From: Mongoliitalea daihaiensis
GTDB taxonomy: Bacteria; Bacteroidota; Bacteroidia; Cytophagales; Cyclobacteriaceae
Direction: 5' to 3'
NCBI RefSeq assembly: GCF_021596945.1
Contig: NZ_CP063779.1
Location: 623,501-687,500 of the forward strand
DNA length: 64,000 bases
In this document: in pieces, positions 10,433-18,689 of the stretch
Layout of the letters: each line of letters opens with the position of its first letter
How positions within the stretch are numbered: the first letter of the stretch is position 1
Made by a program: the position numbers and the translations under genes
Notes under the pieces: generated by a model
What the model was told of the DNA's origin: nothing
Database searches by the model: none
The model's input: only the letters and a program-made list of their open reading frames with translations

Positions 10433-10803
10433 ATTTTATTTCTTTTTTGAGACCATTGAATAATACTTATTACCCCTCAAATATTTTTACACGTTATTTT
10501 ATTTTGCTTATGTCAGTTTTTAGGAATATTATATAAAATTGACTTCAAGAACACGCAGTAATTCCAAACAAAATTTTATTTTCATTTTTTTTAAGCTTTG
10601 AAAACTTTTTTTGATTTTTTGTTAATGTTTTGATTGAATTGATGAATTTTATACAATAATCAACAATTTCAACGTAAATACATTTTGCGTTGTATCTCAG
10701 TGGTTTTATGGTAATAAGTTGCGATGATTCATGATTCAGGAAAGGGAAATATGTGTGAAAAGGAATAAAATAGCATCTTTACACATAGAAAAATTAAACT
10801 CCT
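10433..10803. other. AT-rich divergent intergenic region
   Basis: These 371 bases lie between the ilv promoter and ispE. They are very AT-rich with T runs (about 10560-10625). I see no ORF, RNA gene or clear promoter box for ispE here. Confidence 0.6.
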
Positions 10804-11610
10804 ATGATTTGCTTCCCCAATGCCAAAATCAACCTTGGCCTTCATATTACTGCCAAAAGAAAAGATGGCTATCATGAATTGGAAACCTGCATGGTACCTA
10901 TACCTTGGTTGGATGCCTTGGAAATGATCCCTGCCAAAAAGACAATTTTTGAAAGTACAGGACTACCCATCCCGGGAGAAGCCAAAGATAACCTGATAGT
11001 AAAAGCTTATAAATTGCTGAAAAAGGATTTTCCCGACATTCCGGAAGTCCACATCCACTTGCATAAAAATATTCCAATGGGTGCCGGCTTAGGGGGAGGG
11101 TCTGCTGATGCAGCCTTTGCGTTGACTTTAATGAACCAACTTTTTGAGTTGTATTTGGAAGACCTATTTTTAGAAGAATACGCCGCTCAATTGGGAAGTG
11201 ATTGCGCTTTATTTATAGAAAATAAGCCAAAAATTGCCACCGGAAGAGGCGAAATCTTAGCTTCAACCGATGTCAATATCCAAGGAGATTACCTGGTTTT
11301 GGTCAAACCTCCGATCCATATCGGCACCAAAGAAGCGTACGCAGGTGTCAAGCCTCAAGCGCCAACAGTTGATCTTCAAGAGATTTTGAAAGATAAGCAC
11401 ACCTGGAAAGAACACTTGGTCAATGATTTTGAAAAAAGTATCTTTCCCAATCATCCAACGCTTCCCCAAATCAAAACGCAGCTCTACGAGATGGGCGCCT
11501 ACTATGCTGCTATGTCTGGTTCAGGTTCTACGATGTTTGGATTATTTTCGGAGAAACCAGAGCCCACCAAGTGGCCTTCAGAATATATTGTTTTTGAGTG
11601 TGTTGTGTAA
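10804..11610 (+). CDS. ispE: 4-diphosphocytidyl-2-C-methyl-D-erythritol kinase
   Basis: GHMP-family kinase of the MEP isoprenoid pathway, which phosphorylates CDP-methylerythritol. It has 268 residues, slightly shorter than the E. coli enzyme. Motifs are FPNAKINLGLHITAKRKDGYHELET at the N-terminus (substrate-binding Lys), the ATP loop PMGAGLGGGSADAAFAL at about residue 90-106, and the C-terminal MSGSGSTMFGLF. It is a lone gene divergent from the ilv operon. Confidence 0.95.
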   Translation: MICFPNAKINLGLHITAKRKDGYHELETCMVPIPWLDALEMIPAKKTIFESTGLPIPGEAKDNLIVKAYKLLKKDFPDIPEVHIHLHKNIPMGAGLGGGSADAAFALTLMNQLFELYLEDLFLEEYAAQLGSDCALFIENKPKIATGRGEILASTDVNIQGDYLVLVKPPIHIGTKEAYAGVKPQAPTVDLQEILKDKHTWKEHLVNDFEKSIFPNHPTLPQIKTQLYEMGAYYAAMSGSGSTMFGLFSEKPEPTKWPSEYIVFECVV

Positions 11611-11650
11611 TTTATATGTAAATTTTATATTTACAAAAAATACATAAATT

Positions 11651-11893
11651 ATGACCACTATCACTACTTCACTCCCCGATGAGCTCGTGCAAAGACTAGC
11701 TGAGTATGCAAAAACCCTGGGCTTGCCCAAAAACAAACTGATAGAAAAAGCGCTGAGTCTCTATCTTGATCATCTCAAAAGGGTTGCTTATGTAAAATCC
11801 TATCAAGCTGCCGGAAAGGATCAAGATATGTTGTCCTTAGCAGAAGAAGGTATGGGAGAATATTTGAAGCAATTGGAAGATGAGACAAGGTGA
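11651..11893 (+). CDS. CopG-type ribbon-helix-helix antitoxin
   Basis: An 80-residue protein whose N-terminus (ITTSLPDELVQRLAEYAKTLG, then PKNKLIEKALSLYLDHL) is a ribbon-helix-helix DNA-binding motif. The C-terminal half is charged and would wrap around the toxin. Its last 14 bases overlap the MazF-like toxin gene, as is typical of type II toxin-antitoxin operons. It likely represses its own promoter. Confidence 0.85.
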   Translation: MTTITTSLPDELVQRLAEYAKTLGLPKNKLIEKALSLYLDHLKRVAYVKSYQAAGKDQDMLSLAEEGMGEYLKQLEDETR

Positions 11894-12215
11894 GATTTGG
11901 TATGCAGACTTGAATCCTGTGAAAGGTTCTGAGCAAGCTGGATTTAGACCTGTAGTCATCATCAGTGGCAATATGCTGAACAAATACCTGAATGTAGTAA
12001 TTACCGTGCCATTGACTACAAAAATCAAACATTACCAAGGCAACCCAATCCTACAGCCCAACAACACAAACAACCTAAAAGCCACTTCCGAAATGATGGT
12101 TTTCCATATCCGCTCTATATCCAAGGAGCGGTTGGTAGAAAAGATTGGAGAGATCTCCGAAGAGGAAGTTATGCAGGCATTGGAGACTTTGCAGGATATT
12201 ACTACGCTACACTAA
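11880..12215 (+). CDS. MazF/PemK-family mRNA interferase toxin
   Basis: A 111-residue PemK/MazF fold protein. The N-terminal RQGEIWYADLNPVKGSEQAGFRPVVIIS is the family signature with the catalytic Arg (GFRPVVII), and the conserved PLTT and TSEMMVFHIRSIS strands are present. It would cleave RNA and be neutralised by the overlapping upstream antitoxin. It appears intact. Confidence 0.92.
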   Translation: MRQGEIWYADLNPVKGSEQAGFRPVVIISGNMLNKYLNVVITVPLTTKIKHYQGNPILQPNNTNNLKATSEMMVFHIRSISKERLVEKIGEISEEEVMQALETLQDITTLH

Positions 12216-12233
12216 CCCAAAACCACAGAAAAC

Positions 12234-12488
12234 ATGCTTCATCTCAGGCTAAATAAGGAAATAGAGACAAAACTGAATCTCATAAGTGAGATAAAAGGCA
12301 TTTCCAAATCACAAATCATTCAAGATGCTTTGCAAAAGTATTTAGAAAACTATGACGCTTTTCAATCCTCTGTTGAGCTTGGAAAAGATTTATTTGGGGT
12401 TGAATGCCAAGACTCACACCTCTCCGTAGAATACAAAAGGATTATTAAGGAAAAAATTGAAAGTAAATTTCGAAATACAGATAAATAA
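12234..12488 (+). CDS. Orphan ribbon-helix-helix protein (antitoxin-like)
   Basis: An 84-residue protein starting MLHLRLNKEIETKLNLISEIKGISKSQIIQDALQKYLE in chunks that fit a CopG/RHH DNA-binding fold, followed by a charged tail. It lies 18 bases after the MazF-like toxin. No second toxin follows: the next gene is convergent and ends 3 bases away. It is either a second regulator of the toxin-antitoxin operon or the survivor of a decayed pair. Confidence 0.65.
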   Translation: MLHLRLNKEIETKLNLISEIKGISKSQIIQDALQKYLENYDAFQSSVELGKDLFGVECQDSHLSVEYKRIIKEKIESKFRNTDK

Positions 12489-12490
12489 GA

Positions 12491-13666
12491 CTATCCGATT
12501 ACTTCATATTCATTGAGAAATTCCCTAAAATTCCCTCTATTCACTAATAGATTCTGGCTTTGATAAGCCTCTGTAAACGTCTTTGGAAAATTCACTTTTC
12601 GCTTAGGATTCCATTTAAATTCATAAGCATGAAATTTTCCTGTAAGCTCCTCTACATAATCAATCTCTTGTTGCTGCTTAGTTCTCCAAAAATAGGTTCT
12701 CGCCAAGCTCCTAGTGTACGAATTAGCTTTTAATCGCTCACTGATTAGAAAGTTTTCCCACAAAGCTCCCACATCTTGCCTTACTGCCATTGGGGTGAAA
12801 TCCCTGATCACAGCATTTCTTATACCGTTATCATAGAAATATAGCTTTTTAGCTGTCTTAATTTCAGTACGGAGATTCCGACTGTAAGAGGATAAACTGA
12901 AGACTACAAATGCTTTCTCCAAGACATCAATGTAAGAAGCGACAGTTTTTGGATCTGCACCGACGGTTTCTCCCAGTTCCTTATATTTCACTTCATTACC
13001 CACTTGGTAAGCCAGGGCCTCTAGGATGTTTCGGACCAATTTGGGCTTTTTTAAGTTTCCGTAAATCAAGACATCTTTATATAGGTAGCTTTCGGTCAAC
13101 TCTAAAAGCACCTCTTTTTCATGAGTTGCATCAGTAATGACATCCGGATAAAACCCATAAACCAGTCTGTTTTCCAAACTTTGTTCCGCTTTCAAATAGC
13201 CCACTTCTTTTTCATATTCCTGCCAAGCGATGGGCCACAAGTGAAAGGTCCACTTTCTTCCCGTAAGCGGCTCTTGAATTTTTTCATTGAGTTCAAATGC
13301 TGAAGATCCGCTCAGGACCAATTGGATATGCTTGAACTGATCCACGATAATTTTTGACTGCAACCCGATTGCATTGATACGCTGAGCTTCATCAATATAC
13401 ACTATTTTATGGTCCGCAATGATGGCGCGCAAAGTCTCCGTATTAGCTTGCTCAAGAATTTCCCTTACGGTAGAATCATCCCCATCTAAGTATAAAAACT
13501 TCTCCTCTCTACCTCTCAGGATGGTTTCAATCAAGGTCGTTTTCCCCACCTGCCTCGGCCCCAATAATACAATAGCCTTCCCTAAGAAAAACTTTGTCTG
13601 AATTAACTCTTGGATGGTTCGTTCAAACTTCATTCTATCAATTTTTTTAAAATCTAATTCAAACAC
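12491..13666 (-). CDS. AAA-family ATPase with DUF4143 domain
   Basis: A 391-residue ATPase of the AAA_14 + DUF4143 type, common in accessory DNA of bacteria and archaea; the cellular role is not established. Walker A GPRQVGKTTLIE is at about residues 36-47 and Walker B IVYIDEAQRI at about 88-97. The C-terminal part has the winged-helix-like DUF4143 and the nuclease-like YFWRTKQQQEIDYVEE segment. Met12 (MKFERTIQEL) is an alternative start. A three-copy 32-bp repeat upstream may be its operator. It is convergent with the orphan RHH gene. Confidence 0.85.
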   Translation of the reverse strand: MFELDFKKIDRMKFERTIQELIQTKFFLGKAIVLLGPRQVGKTTLIETILRGREEKFLYLDGDDSTVREILEQANTETLRAIIADHKIVYIDEAQRINAIGLQSKIIVDQFKHIQLVLSGSSAFELNEKIQEPLTGRKWTFHLWPIAWQEYEKEVGYLKAEQSLENRLVYGFYPDVITDATHEKEVLLELTESYLYKDVLIYGNLKKPKLVRNILEALAYQVGNEVKYKELGETVGADPKTVASYIDVLEKAFVVFSLSSYSRNLRTEIKTAKKLYFYDNGIRNAVIRDFTPMAVRQDVGALWENFLISERLKANSYTRSLARTYFWRTKQQQEIDYVEELTGKFHAYEFKWNPKRKVNFPKTFTEAYQSQNLLVNRGNFREFLNEYEVIG

Positions 13667-13680
13667 AAATTTAAGACTTA

Positions 13681-13776
13681 TTCCCTCAAAATCATAACTT
13701 TGGAGGATTACATTCCCTTAAAGTCATAACTTTAAAGGATCTCATTCCCGTAAAGTTATGACTTTGCAGGATTAGA
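13681..13776. repeat. Three tandem 32-bp repeats with dyad core
   Basis: Three copies of exactly 32 bases (13681-13712, 13713-13744, 13745-13776), each starting TTCCC and containing a near-palindromic core AAAGTCATAACTTT. The third copy carries the reverse-complement form AAAGTTATGACTTT. They begin 15 bases upstream of the DUF4143 ATPase start. Regular spacing of about three helical turns suits cooperative protein binding. Confidence 0.75.
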
Positions 13777-13926
13777 TCGTAAAAAAGCCATAAAAATCAC
13801 GATGTTGGGTAACCCATGATTATTTCATTAAAAGTCTCCTAAAATTTATTTACATGATTATTCAAACATATACTAAAATTATTTATAACAGTAATTTCAA
13901 AAAAAAATATTAAAAACTATTTGCGC

Positions 13927-13950
13927 ATAATAATAATAATAATAATAATA
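13927..13950. repeat. (ATA)8 microsatellite
   Basis: Eight uninterrupted ATA trinucleotides. They lie 8 bases upstream of two back-to-back hairpins and about 50 bases before the small peptide ORF at 14002, a position where slippage would change promoter or leader spacing. Confidence 0.9.
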
Positions 13951-13957
13951 TTGTAAC

Positions 13958-13991
13958 AGCTTTTGGGTAAAAGCTAGTCCGTTATCGGACT
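13958..13991 (+). other. Two adjacent perfect hairpins in a peptide-gene leader
   Basis: AGCTTTT-GGGT-AAAAGCT (13958-13975) is followed without any gap by AGTCCG-TTAT-CGGACT (13976-13991). Both stems are perfect. No strong U-tract follows, so a simple terminator is unlikely. They end 10 bases before the ATT that may start the peptide ORF. Confidence 0.6.
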
Positions 13992-14001
13992 TAATTATTT
14001 C

Positions 14002-14226
14002 ATTAAACCATTAACAATTATACGTAAATTATTATTTTCCTCCATTTTGGCCATTTCATTTGGATTTGGCTTAAGTACTGCAAGTGGGCAAGAATCAGTC
14101 CCAGATCCAGAGACAGGTCCGAGTGGGGTATGTTGCCAAGAACAAGATTTATCTTGTTTCCATCCAGTTTATTTTATCAATTTCGCTGATTCGTATTGGA
14201 AGCTTGGAGCAAAAACATGTTCTTAA
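14002..14226 (+). CDS. Small exported Cys-containing peptide (no ATG; ATT start assumed)
   Basis: This open frame of 74 codons reads IKPLTIIRKLLFSSILAI..., i.e. a basic n-region, a hydrophobic core (LLFSSILAISFGFGL) and a likely cleavage after STASG. The mature part is about 44 residues with four cysteines (GVCCQEQDLSC...TCS). There is no ATG in the frame between the stop at 13975 and the signal sequence, so it uses a rare start (ATT at 14002) or is a start-codon-mutated remnant. Two BF3164-like lipoproteins follow. In Bacteroides, short NVEALA-type peptides sit beside such lipoproteins; the NVEALA motif itself is absent here. Confidence 0.55.
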   Translation: MKPLTIIRKLLFSSILAISFGFGLSTASGQESVPDPETGPSGVCCQEQDLSCFHPVYFINFADSYWKLGAKTCS

Positions 14227-14230
14227 AAAA

Positions 14231-14420
14231 GAGGCTGTCTCATAAGTTAATGCTTTAAAATAATGCCAAAATTTTATTTGGTTTGTAATCAGTGAAACTT
14301 TGTGCCTTAGAGCCTTCGTGGCATTTCTAGCCACAAAGCCACTAAGTCACAAAGGGATTGATTCTTAAACAGAATTTTGTTTGGTTAATAAATCTGAAGA
14401 GCAATTTATGAGACAGACTC
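14231..14420. mobile_element. 190-bp MITE-like element
   Basis: The terminal inverted repeats are GAGGCTGTCTCATAAGTT (left) and GAGTCTGTCTCATAAATT (right, read inward), matching at 16 of 18 positions. The GAGNCTGTCTCATAA end is typical of IS-derived elements. No transposase is inside. The interior has an imperfect 25-bp inverted repeat (14298-14322 with 14330-14354, 21 of 25 matched) built on the CTTTGTGxCTTAG word. It sits 4 bases after the peptide stop and 20 bases before the lipoprotein ATG. I see no clear target-site duplication. Confidence 0.75.
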
Positions 14421-14440
14421 TTACCTTTACCAAAAACATC

Positions 14441-15499
14441 ATGAAAAAACTATTTACAATTTTCTTAATATTTATTTGTCTGAGCTGCTCAAACCAAGGG
14501 CCTATTAATATTACGGATAATATTAAAACATTTTCAGAAGCTGATCTTCCTAAAGCCTTACTACTGAAGGGTGAAAAAATGGATTTCCAGGAATTTCTTC
14601 TACCAAGGCACATTCAAGTAACAAGGGATTACATTGTAGTAGCGGAAAATGCTAACAATGATATCTTTTATGTTTACTCTAAAAAAGACAAAAGCTTTGT
14701 CAAAAGTATGGGGATAAACGGCATAGGTCCTAACGAAATACTTACAGCAGATTTTATTCATCAGGGATTAGAAGATAACGATTTTTGGGTTTATGATAGC
14801 AAAAATCAAACCTTCAACAAATTTATAATCAATGAAAATAAAGACGGATTGGCAGATATTCAAATTCAACAAAGCGGAATGTTAGCCGCCGTATTGGATT
14901 TCATACCTATTTCGGATAGTTCATTCATTGGCAGAGAAATACATGCATCTACTAAGTATCAGGAATTTACCCATCAAGGTTCCAAATTAGTCTCCTATGG
15001 AGATTGGGATGAGCACCGAACGGACCAAGAATTAACCAATTTTGTACTTTACTCCTTGTATCAAGGAAGTTTAGTGAGTTCTAAAAATAAAAGATACATT
15101 GGAGCATGTGGCATACTAATCGATTATATAGAAGTTATAGATAGAAATACTGGGAAATCGCTTTTCTTAAGAGGACCTGTCAATGAGATCCCTGCTTATG
15201 AACTCATCAATATGTCGGGTCATCCATATCCTGTCATGAAAGAAACCATTATACAATATTACAGTATGTATATCGGTGAAAGTATAATATATGCTTTATA
15301 CTCCGGCCTCAGCAGTGAGGCAAACAAAGACGCAACTACTTCAAGAGTTTTTACTTTCAATCTTTCTGGAGAAATAGTATCGAATTTTGAATTGGACTAC
15401 AAAATTATATCCTTCACAATAGACGAATCTGAAAACAAACTTTATGGACTTACACGAGATGCCGAACCTAATGTAGTGATTTATCAATTGCCTGATTGA
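14441..15499 (+). CDS. BF3164-like (6-bladed propeller) lipoprotein, copy 1
   Basis: A 352-residue predicted lipoprotein. I chose the ATG at 14441 because it gives MKKLFTIFLIFICLSC with a lipobox Cys at residue 16, while the upstream in-frame ATG lies inside the MITE. The rest resembles the TolB-like six-bladed propeller of BF3164 proteins, with strand motifs such as IFYVYSKKDKSFVKSMG followed by GIGPNEI. It pairs with the homologous gene 48 bases downstream. The function is unknown; the family is associated with small exported peptides. Confidence 0.8.
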   Translation: MKKLFTIFLIFICLSCSNQGPINITDNIKTFSEADLPKALLLKGEKMDFQEFLLPRHIQVTRDYIVVAENANNDIFYVYSKKDKSFVKSMGINGIGPNEILTADFIHQGLEDNDFWVYDSKNQTFNKFIINENKDGLADIQIQQSGMLAAVLDFIPISDSSFIGREIHASTKYQEFTHQGSKLVSYGDWDEHRTDQELTNFVLYSLYQGSLVSSKNKRYIGACGILIDYIEVIDRNTGKSLFLRGPVNEIPAYELINMSGHPYPVMKETIIQYYSMYIGESIIYALYSGLSSEANKDATTSRVFTFNLSGEIVSNFELDYKIISFTIDESENKLYGLTRDAEPNVVIYQLPD

Positions 15500-15547
15500 A
15501 GCATTATTTCTCGAAATAGCAAAGACTCCTTCACAAATAAAATCAGT

Positions 15548-16642
15548 ATGAAATTAGGTAATATCTTACTCATATTTTGTTCAGTGCTCCTTTTTTCATG
15601 CGAAAATGTCCCAATTAAGCAATCTAAACTATTTTCTGAAAAGGATCTACCAGAAGAACAATTGCTTTCAGGTGAAAAGTTTTTGCTAGAAGAAATCCTC
15701 AACCCACGGAAAATCTTATTTAAAGAAGGTTTTTTGATTATAGCGGAATCAGTAAGTTCAAAAACCGAATCCGCCATAACTATTATTGATTCCAATACCT
15801 TAGAATTTGTATCCCATAAAGGAAAAATAGGTTTCGGACCGGGAGAACTTGGAATTGGATACCCTCTTATGGATGGATTAGAAAAAGGCTTCTTTTGGGT
15901 ATATGATACGCAGCAATTCAATTTTTCAAAATTTGCTTTGCAGGACAGTTCTCAACTGGCAGTGGAGCAAATCAAAGCCCTTGACGTACCCTTTTATGCA
16001 ACAAAAGCAGCTTGGCTTAGCAAAAACTCTTTTCTCGTGGAGATGGTTGACGGGTGGAAGAAGTATTATGAGGTAAGTATTGAAAAAGATACGTTGAAAA
16101 GTTTGGGAGATTGGAGAGAGATGTTCTCGCTTATAGAACTTCCTGATGGCATCAAAGAAGAGGATATTGCCCCAAATGTTGCTGCATCTATATTTTCGGG
16201 CGAAATGAAAGGAAATACTTCCAAAACCAAGTTTGTCAAAGCGGGCATCCATACAGATTTTATTAACATTATAGATTGGGAAAACCAACAAATACTAACA
16301 CTAATAGGTCCGGTAAATGAAAGTCCAAAGTTCTCTATTTCGGAAAGTATGGGCTATGATATGGCATCCTTTGATATTCGCACGCTGACCAACAAATACC
16401 TAGATGTCTATGCAGGAGAAGCGTCTTTTTTTGTATTGTATTCCGGAAAAAGCTTTCGGCAAATCAGTGAATCCAGCAATCTCAACCGAATCTTCGAATT
16501 TGATTACAAAGGCAACTTACTGAATAACTTCAGACTGGATTATCCACTGTACGCTTTTACGATGAATGAGCAAAAAAGAAAGATTTTTGGGATAACAGCC
16601 GACGAAGATCCGGGGATAGTGGTGTTTGAGTTGGGGTTGTGA
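15548..16642 (+). CDS. BF3164-like (6-bladed propeller) lipoprotein, copy 2
   Basis: A 364-residue lipoprotein (lipobox LLFSC, Cys18) homologous to the preceding gene. Shared landmarks are FSEKDLPEEQLLSGEKF versus FSEADLPKALLLKGEKM, the propeller signature KGKIGFGPGELG, FLIIAESV, and a C-terminal NRIFEFDYKGNLLNNFRLDY matching SRVFTFNLSGEIVSNFELDY. The two genes are therefore a diverged tandem duplication in one operon. It is presumably anchored in the outer membrane or periplasm. Confidence 0.8.
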   Translation: MKLGNILLIFCSVLLFSCENVPIKQSKLFSEKDLPEEQLLSGEKFLLEEILNPRKILFKEGFLIIAESVSSKTESAITIIDSNTLEFVSHKGKIGFGPGELGIGYPLMDGLEKGFFWVYDTQQFNFSKFALQDSSQLAVEQIKALDVPFYATKAAWLSKNSFLVEMVDGWKKYYEVSIEKDTLKSLGDWREMFSLIELPDGIKEEDIAPNVAASIFSGEMKGNTSKTKFVKAGIHTDFINIIDWENQQILTLIGPVNESPKFSISESMGYDMASFDIRTLTNKYLDVYAGEASFFVLYSGKSFRQISESSNLNRIFEFDYKGNLLNNFRLDYPLYAFTMNEQKRKIFGITADEDPGIVVFELGL

Positions 16643-16695
16643 CAACGGGATGTTACCTCAAATAAACTCACTTCAACCATGCACCTTTAAGCTAC

Positions 16696-17616
16696 TCAAG
16701 GCTCCAATGAAGAACTCACCCTCGCCTTCCTCCTCAAATACAAATTATACACTGGATAAATCAACACCGACACCAAAATGATCAGTGTTCCTAGGTAAAA
16801 CCCTCCGGTCATCTGCTCCTTTTCTCCAAAGATGATTACGGCTAAAATAATCCCGTACACCGGCTCCAAATTAATCGTCAGGTTGACGGCGAAGGCGGAG
16901 ATTCGACGCATCAGTTCCACCGATACAGAGAAAGCATAGACCGTACAAACACCACTCAATAAACCCAACCATAACCAATCCATTCCTTGAGGAATCAGTT
17001 GCAAAGATTCCTTAGGAAAAACAAGCGTGTATAGAGGCAAGAGAAGCCCTGCAAACAGGCAAGCAGCTAACATTTCATAGAAGGTCAACACAAAAGGCTC
17101 ATGACGCTGAGTAAGTTTGCTATTGATCACGGAAAAGACAGCACCTAGCAAGGCAGAAATAACAGCCATCAGCAATCCCAGCCAATAATCCAATTCAAAT
17201 CTAAAAATCACATACAGGCCTGACAAAACCATCAAACCCAAGAAAATCTCAAATAGCTTAACCGGTTTGCGATTGGCCAAAGGCTCTATCAATGCTGTCC
17301 AAAGGGAAGTCGTGGCCATACCCGCCAAGCATACTGAAGCCGTGGAAACCCGTGCAGCCCCAAAGAATAACACCCAATGCAAGGCTACTATCACACCCGT
17401 TCCCATGATTTTCCACAACTCAGTTCGGTTAACCCGCAAAGACGACTTTTTCCAAGCAAACCCTAGTCCTATCAGTGCTGAGGCAATCAAGGTACGATAA
17501 AACACCACCTCCAATGAAGGGAGGCTAATCAATAAACCAAGAATGGCCGTAAAACCCCATATCATCACAATGAAATGGAGCATTGCATAATCTTTGACCG
17601 GATTGGCAGTGGACAT
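16696..17616 (-). CDS. EamA/DMT-family transporter
   Basis: A 306-residue inner-membrane protein with ten hydrophobic segments in two EamA repeats (WGFTAILGLLISLPSLEVVFYRTLIA in the first). It probably exports a small metabolite; the substrate cannot be assigned. Its ATG overlaps the stop of the LptF/G-like gene as TAATG, so translation is probably coupled. Confidence 0.88.
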   Translation of the reverse strand: MSTANPVKDYAMLHFIVMIWGFTAILGLLISLPSLEVVFYRTLIASALIGLGFAWKKSSLRVNRTELWKIMGTGVIVALHWVLFFGAARVSTASVCLAGMATTSLWTALIEPLANRKPVKLFEIFLGLMVLSGLYVIFRFELDYWLGLLMAVISALLGAVFSVINSKLTQRHEPFVLTFYEMLAACLFAGLLLPLYTLVFPKESLQLIPQGMDWLWLGLLSGVCTVYAFSVSVELMRRISAFAVNLTINLEPVYGIILAVIIFGEKEQMTGGFYLGTLIILVSVLIYPVYNLYLRRKARVSSSLEP

Positions 17617-18689
17617 TAGCGAGGAACTGTTTTGTATAAGGCTAAACCTGTAAGCGCAAAAATGATATTGGGAATCCAGATAGCTAGCAATGGCTGGGAA
17701 GTACCTGCTTCTGCAAAGGTTCTGGACAAGAGAAATAAGATGATGTAGATAAAAGCTAATAAGAAGCCCAAGGCTATCTGAAAGCCCGAACCTCCACGCG
17801 TTTTCCTTGAGGAAACAATCACACCAATAAAGGTCAAAATAATTGCTGCAAAGGGAGACATGTACCGCACATAGCGCTCGATAATGTAATAATTTACGTT
17901 ATCCGCCCCCCTATCTTCCAAAATCTGAATCTGACGAGTCAAGTCCGGGAGTTTCAGCGTCTCATGGTGATTGGTGGGTAAATCAAAATCATTTGGGGTA
18001 ATAGAAAGCAAGGTATCCAAAGACTCCCCTTTGGTGTAATCCTCACCATCTTCTCTCAGCACCCGCAATTTCCAATTTTTCACAGACCATGAATTGATGG
18101 CAGTATCCCAGACGATGCGGTCACCAGATAGTTTGGCAATCAGCTGTCCATCGCGTATTTGCTCCAAAGTAAAGTTGTACCCAGAATTACCTGAGGTATA
18201 ATACCTTGAAATATAAGCATATGCATCAGGAGCTACTTTGATATGGATATTGCTTTGGGTAAAAAATTTATCCTCATCCAACCACCTGGACTTAAACTCG
18301 GTCACACCAGCCGTAGCACCCGGCAATACCCACCCATTGAGCAGGAAGCTAGCTGCACCAATCAACGATGCTGCGATGAAATAAGGAACTAACATCCGAA
18401 TAAAACTAGTCCCACTACTCAAAATGGCAACAATCTCTGTCCGTCCTGCCATTTTGGAAGTAATAAAAATCACTGCAATGAATACTGTAATTGGAGTCAG
18501 AAGGTTATTCAAATACAGCCCATAGTTTCCTAAATAAATCAAAATCTCAGAAGCGGGCACCTGATTACGAATAAACTTATCATTCTTCTCGGTGAAATCC
18601 AGTACCAAGACAACCAAAATTAACATCATGACCACAAAGAAATAGGTCTTGAGAAAATCCTTGATGATGAGTTTATCCAATAGCTTCAT
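17616..18689 (-). CDS. LptF/LptG-family permease (YjgP/YjgQ)
   Basis: A membrane subunit of the lipopolysaccharide transport ABC machine. From ATG 18689 the protein has 357 residues (MKLLDKLIIKDFLKTYFFVV...); this start overlaps the tgt stop (TAATG) and fits the family better than the upstream ATG at 18731. There are two N-terminal TM helices, a large periplasmic beta-jellyroll domain (about 125-270) and C-terminal TM helices. Only one of the LptF/G pair is in the window. Confidence 0.88.
   Translation of the reverse strand: MKLLDKLIIKDFLKTYFFVVMMLILVVLVLDFTEKNDKFIRNQVPASEILIYLGNYGLYLNNLLTPITVFIAVIFITSKMAGRTEIVAILSSGTSFIRMLVPYFIAASLIGAASFLLNGWVLPGATAGVTEFKSRWLDEDKFFTQSNIHIKVAPDAYAYISRYYTSGNSGYNFTLEQIRDGQLIAKLSGDRIVWDTAINSWSVKNWKLRVLREDGEDYTKGESLDTLLSITPNDFDLPTNHHETLKLPDLTRQIQILEDRGADNVNYYIIERYVRYMSPFAAIILTFIGVIVSSRKTRGGSGFQIALGFLLAFIYIILFLLSRTFAEAGTSQPLLAIWIPNIIFALTGLALYKTVPR

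Noticed and set aside
13971-13986. Match to the SpyCas9 tracrRNA/sgRNA scaffold (GCTAGTCCGTTATC)
   Set aside because: Only 14 bases match, inside a perfect local hairpin. There is no Cas9 gene, crRNA repeat or remaining tracrRNA structure, so I take it as coincidence.
14381-14440. Upstream ATG extending the first BF3164-like lipoprotein
   Set aside because: It lies inside the MITE and would place 20 residues before the lipoprotein signal peptide.
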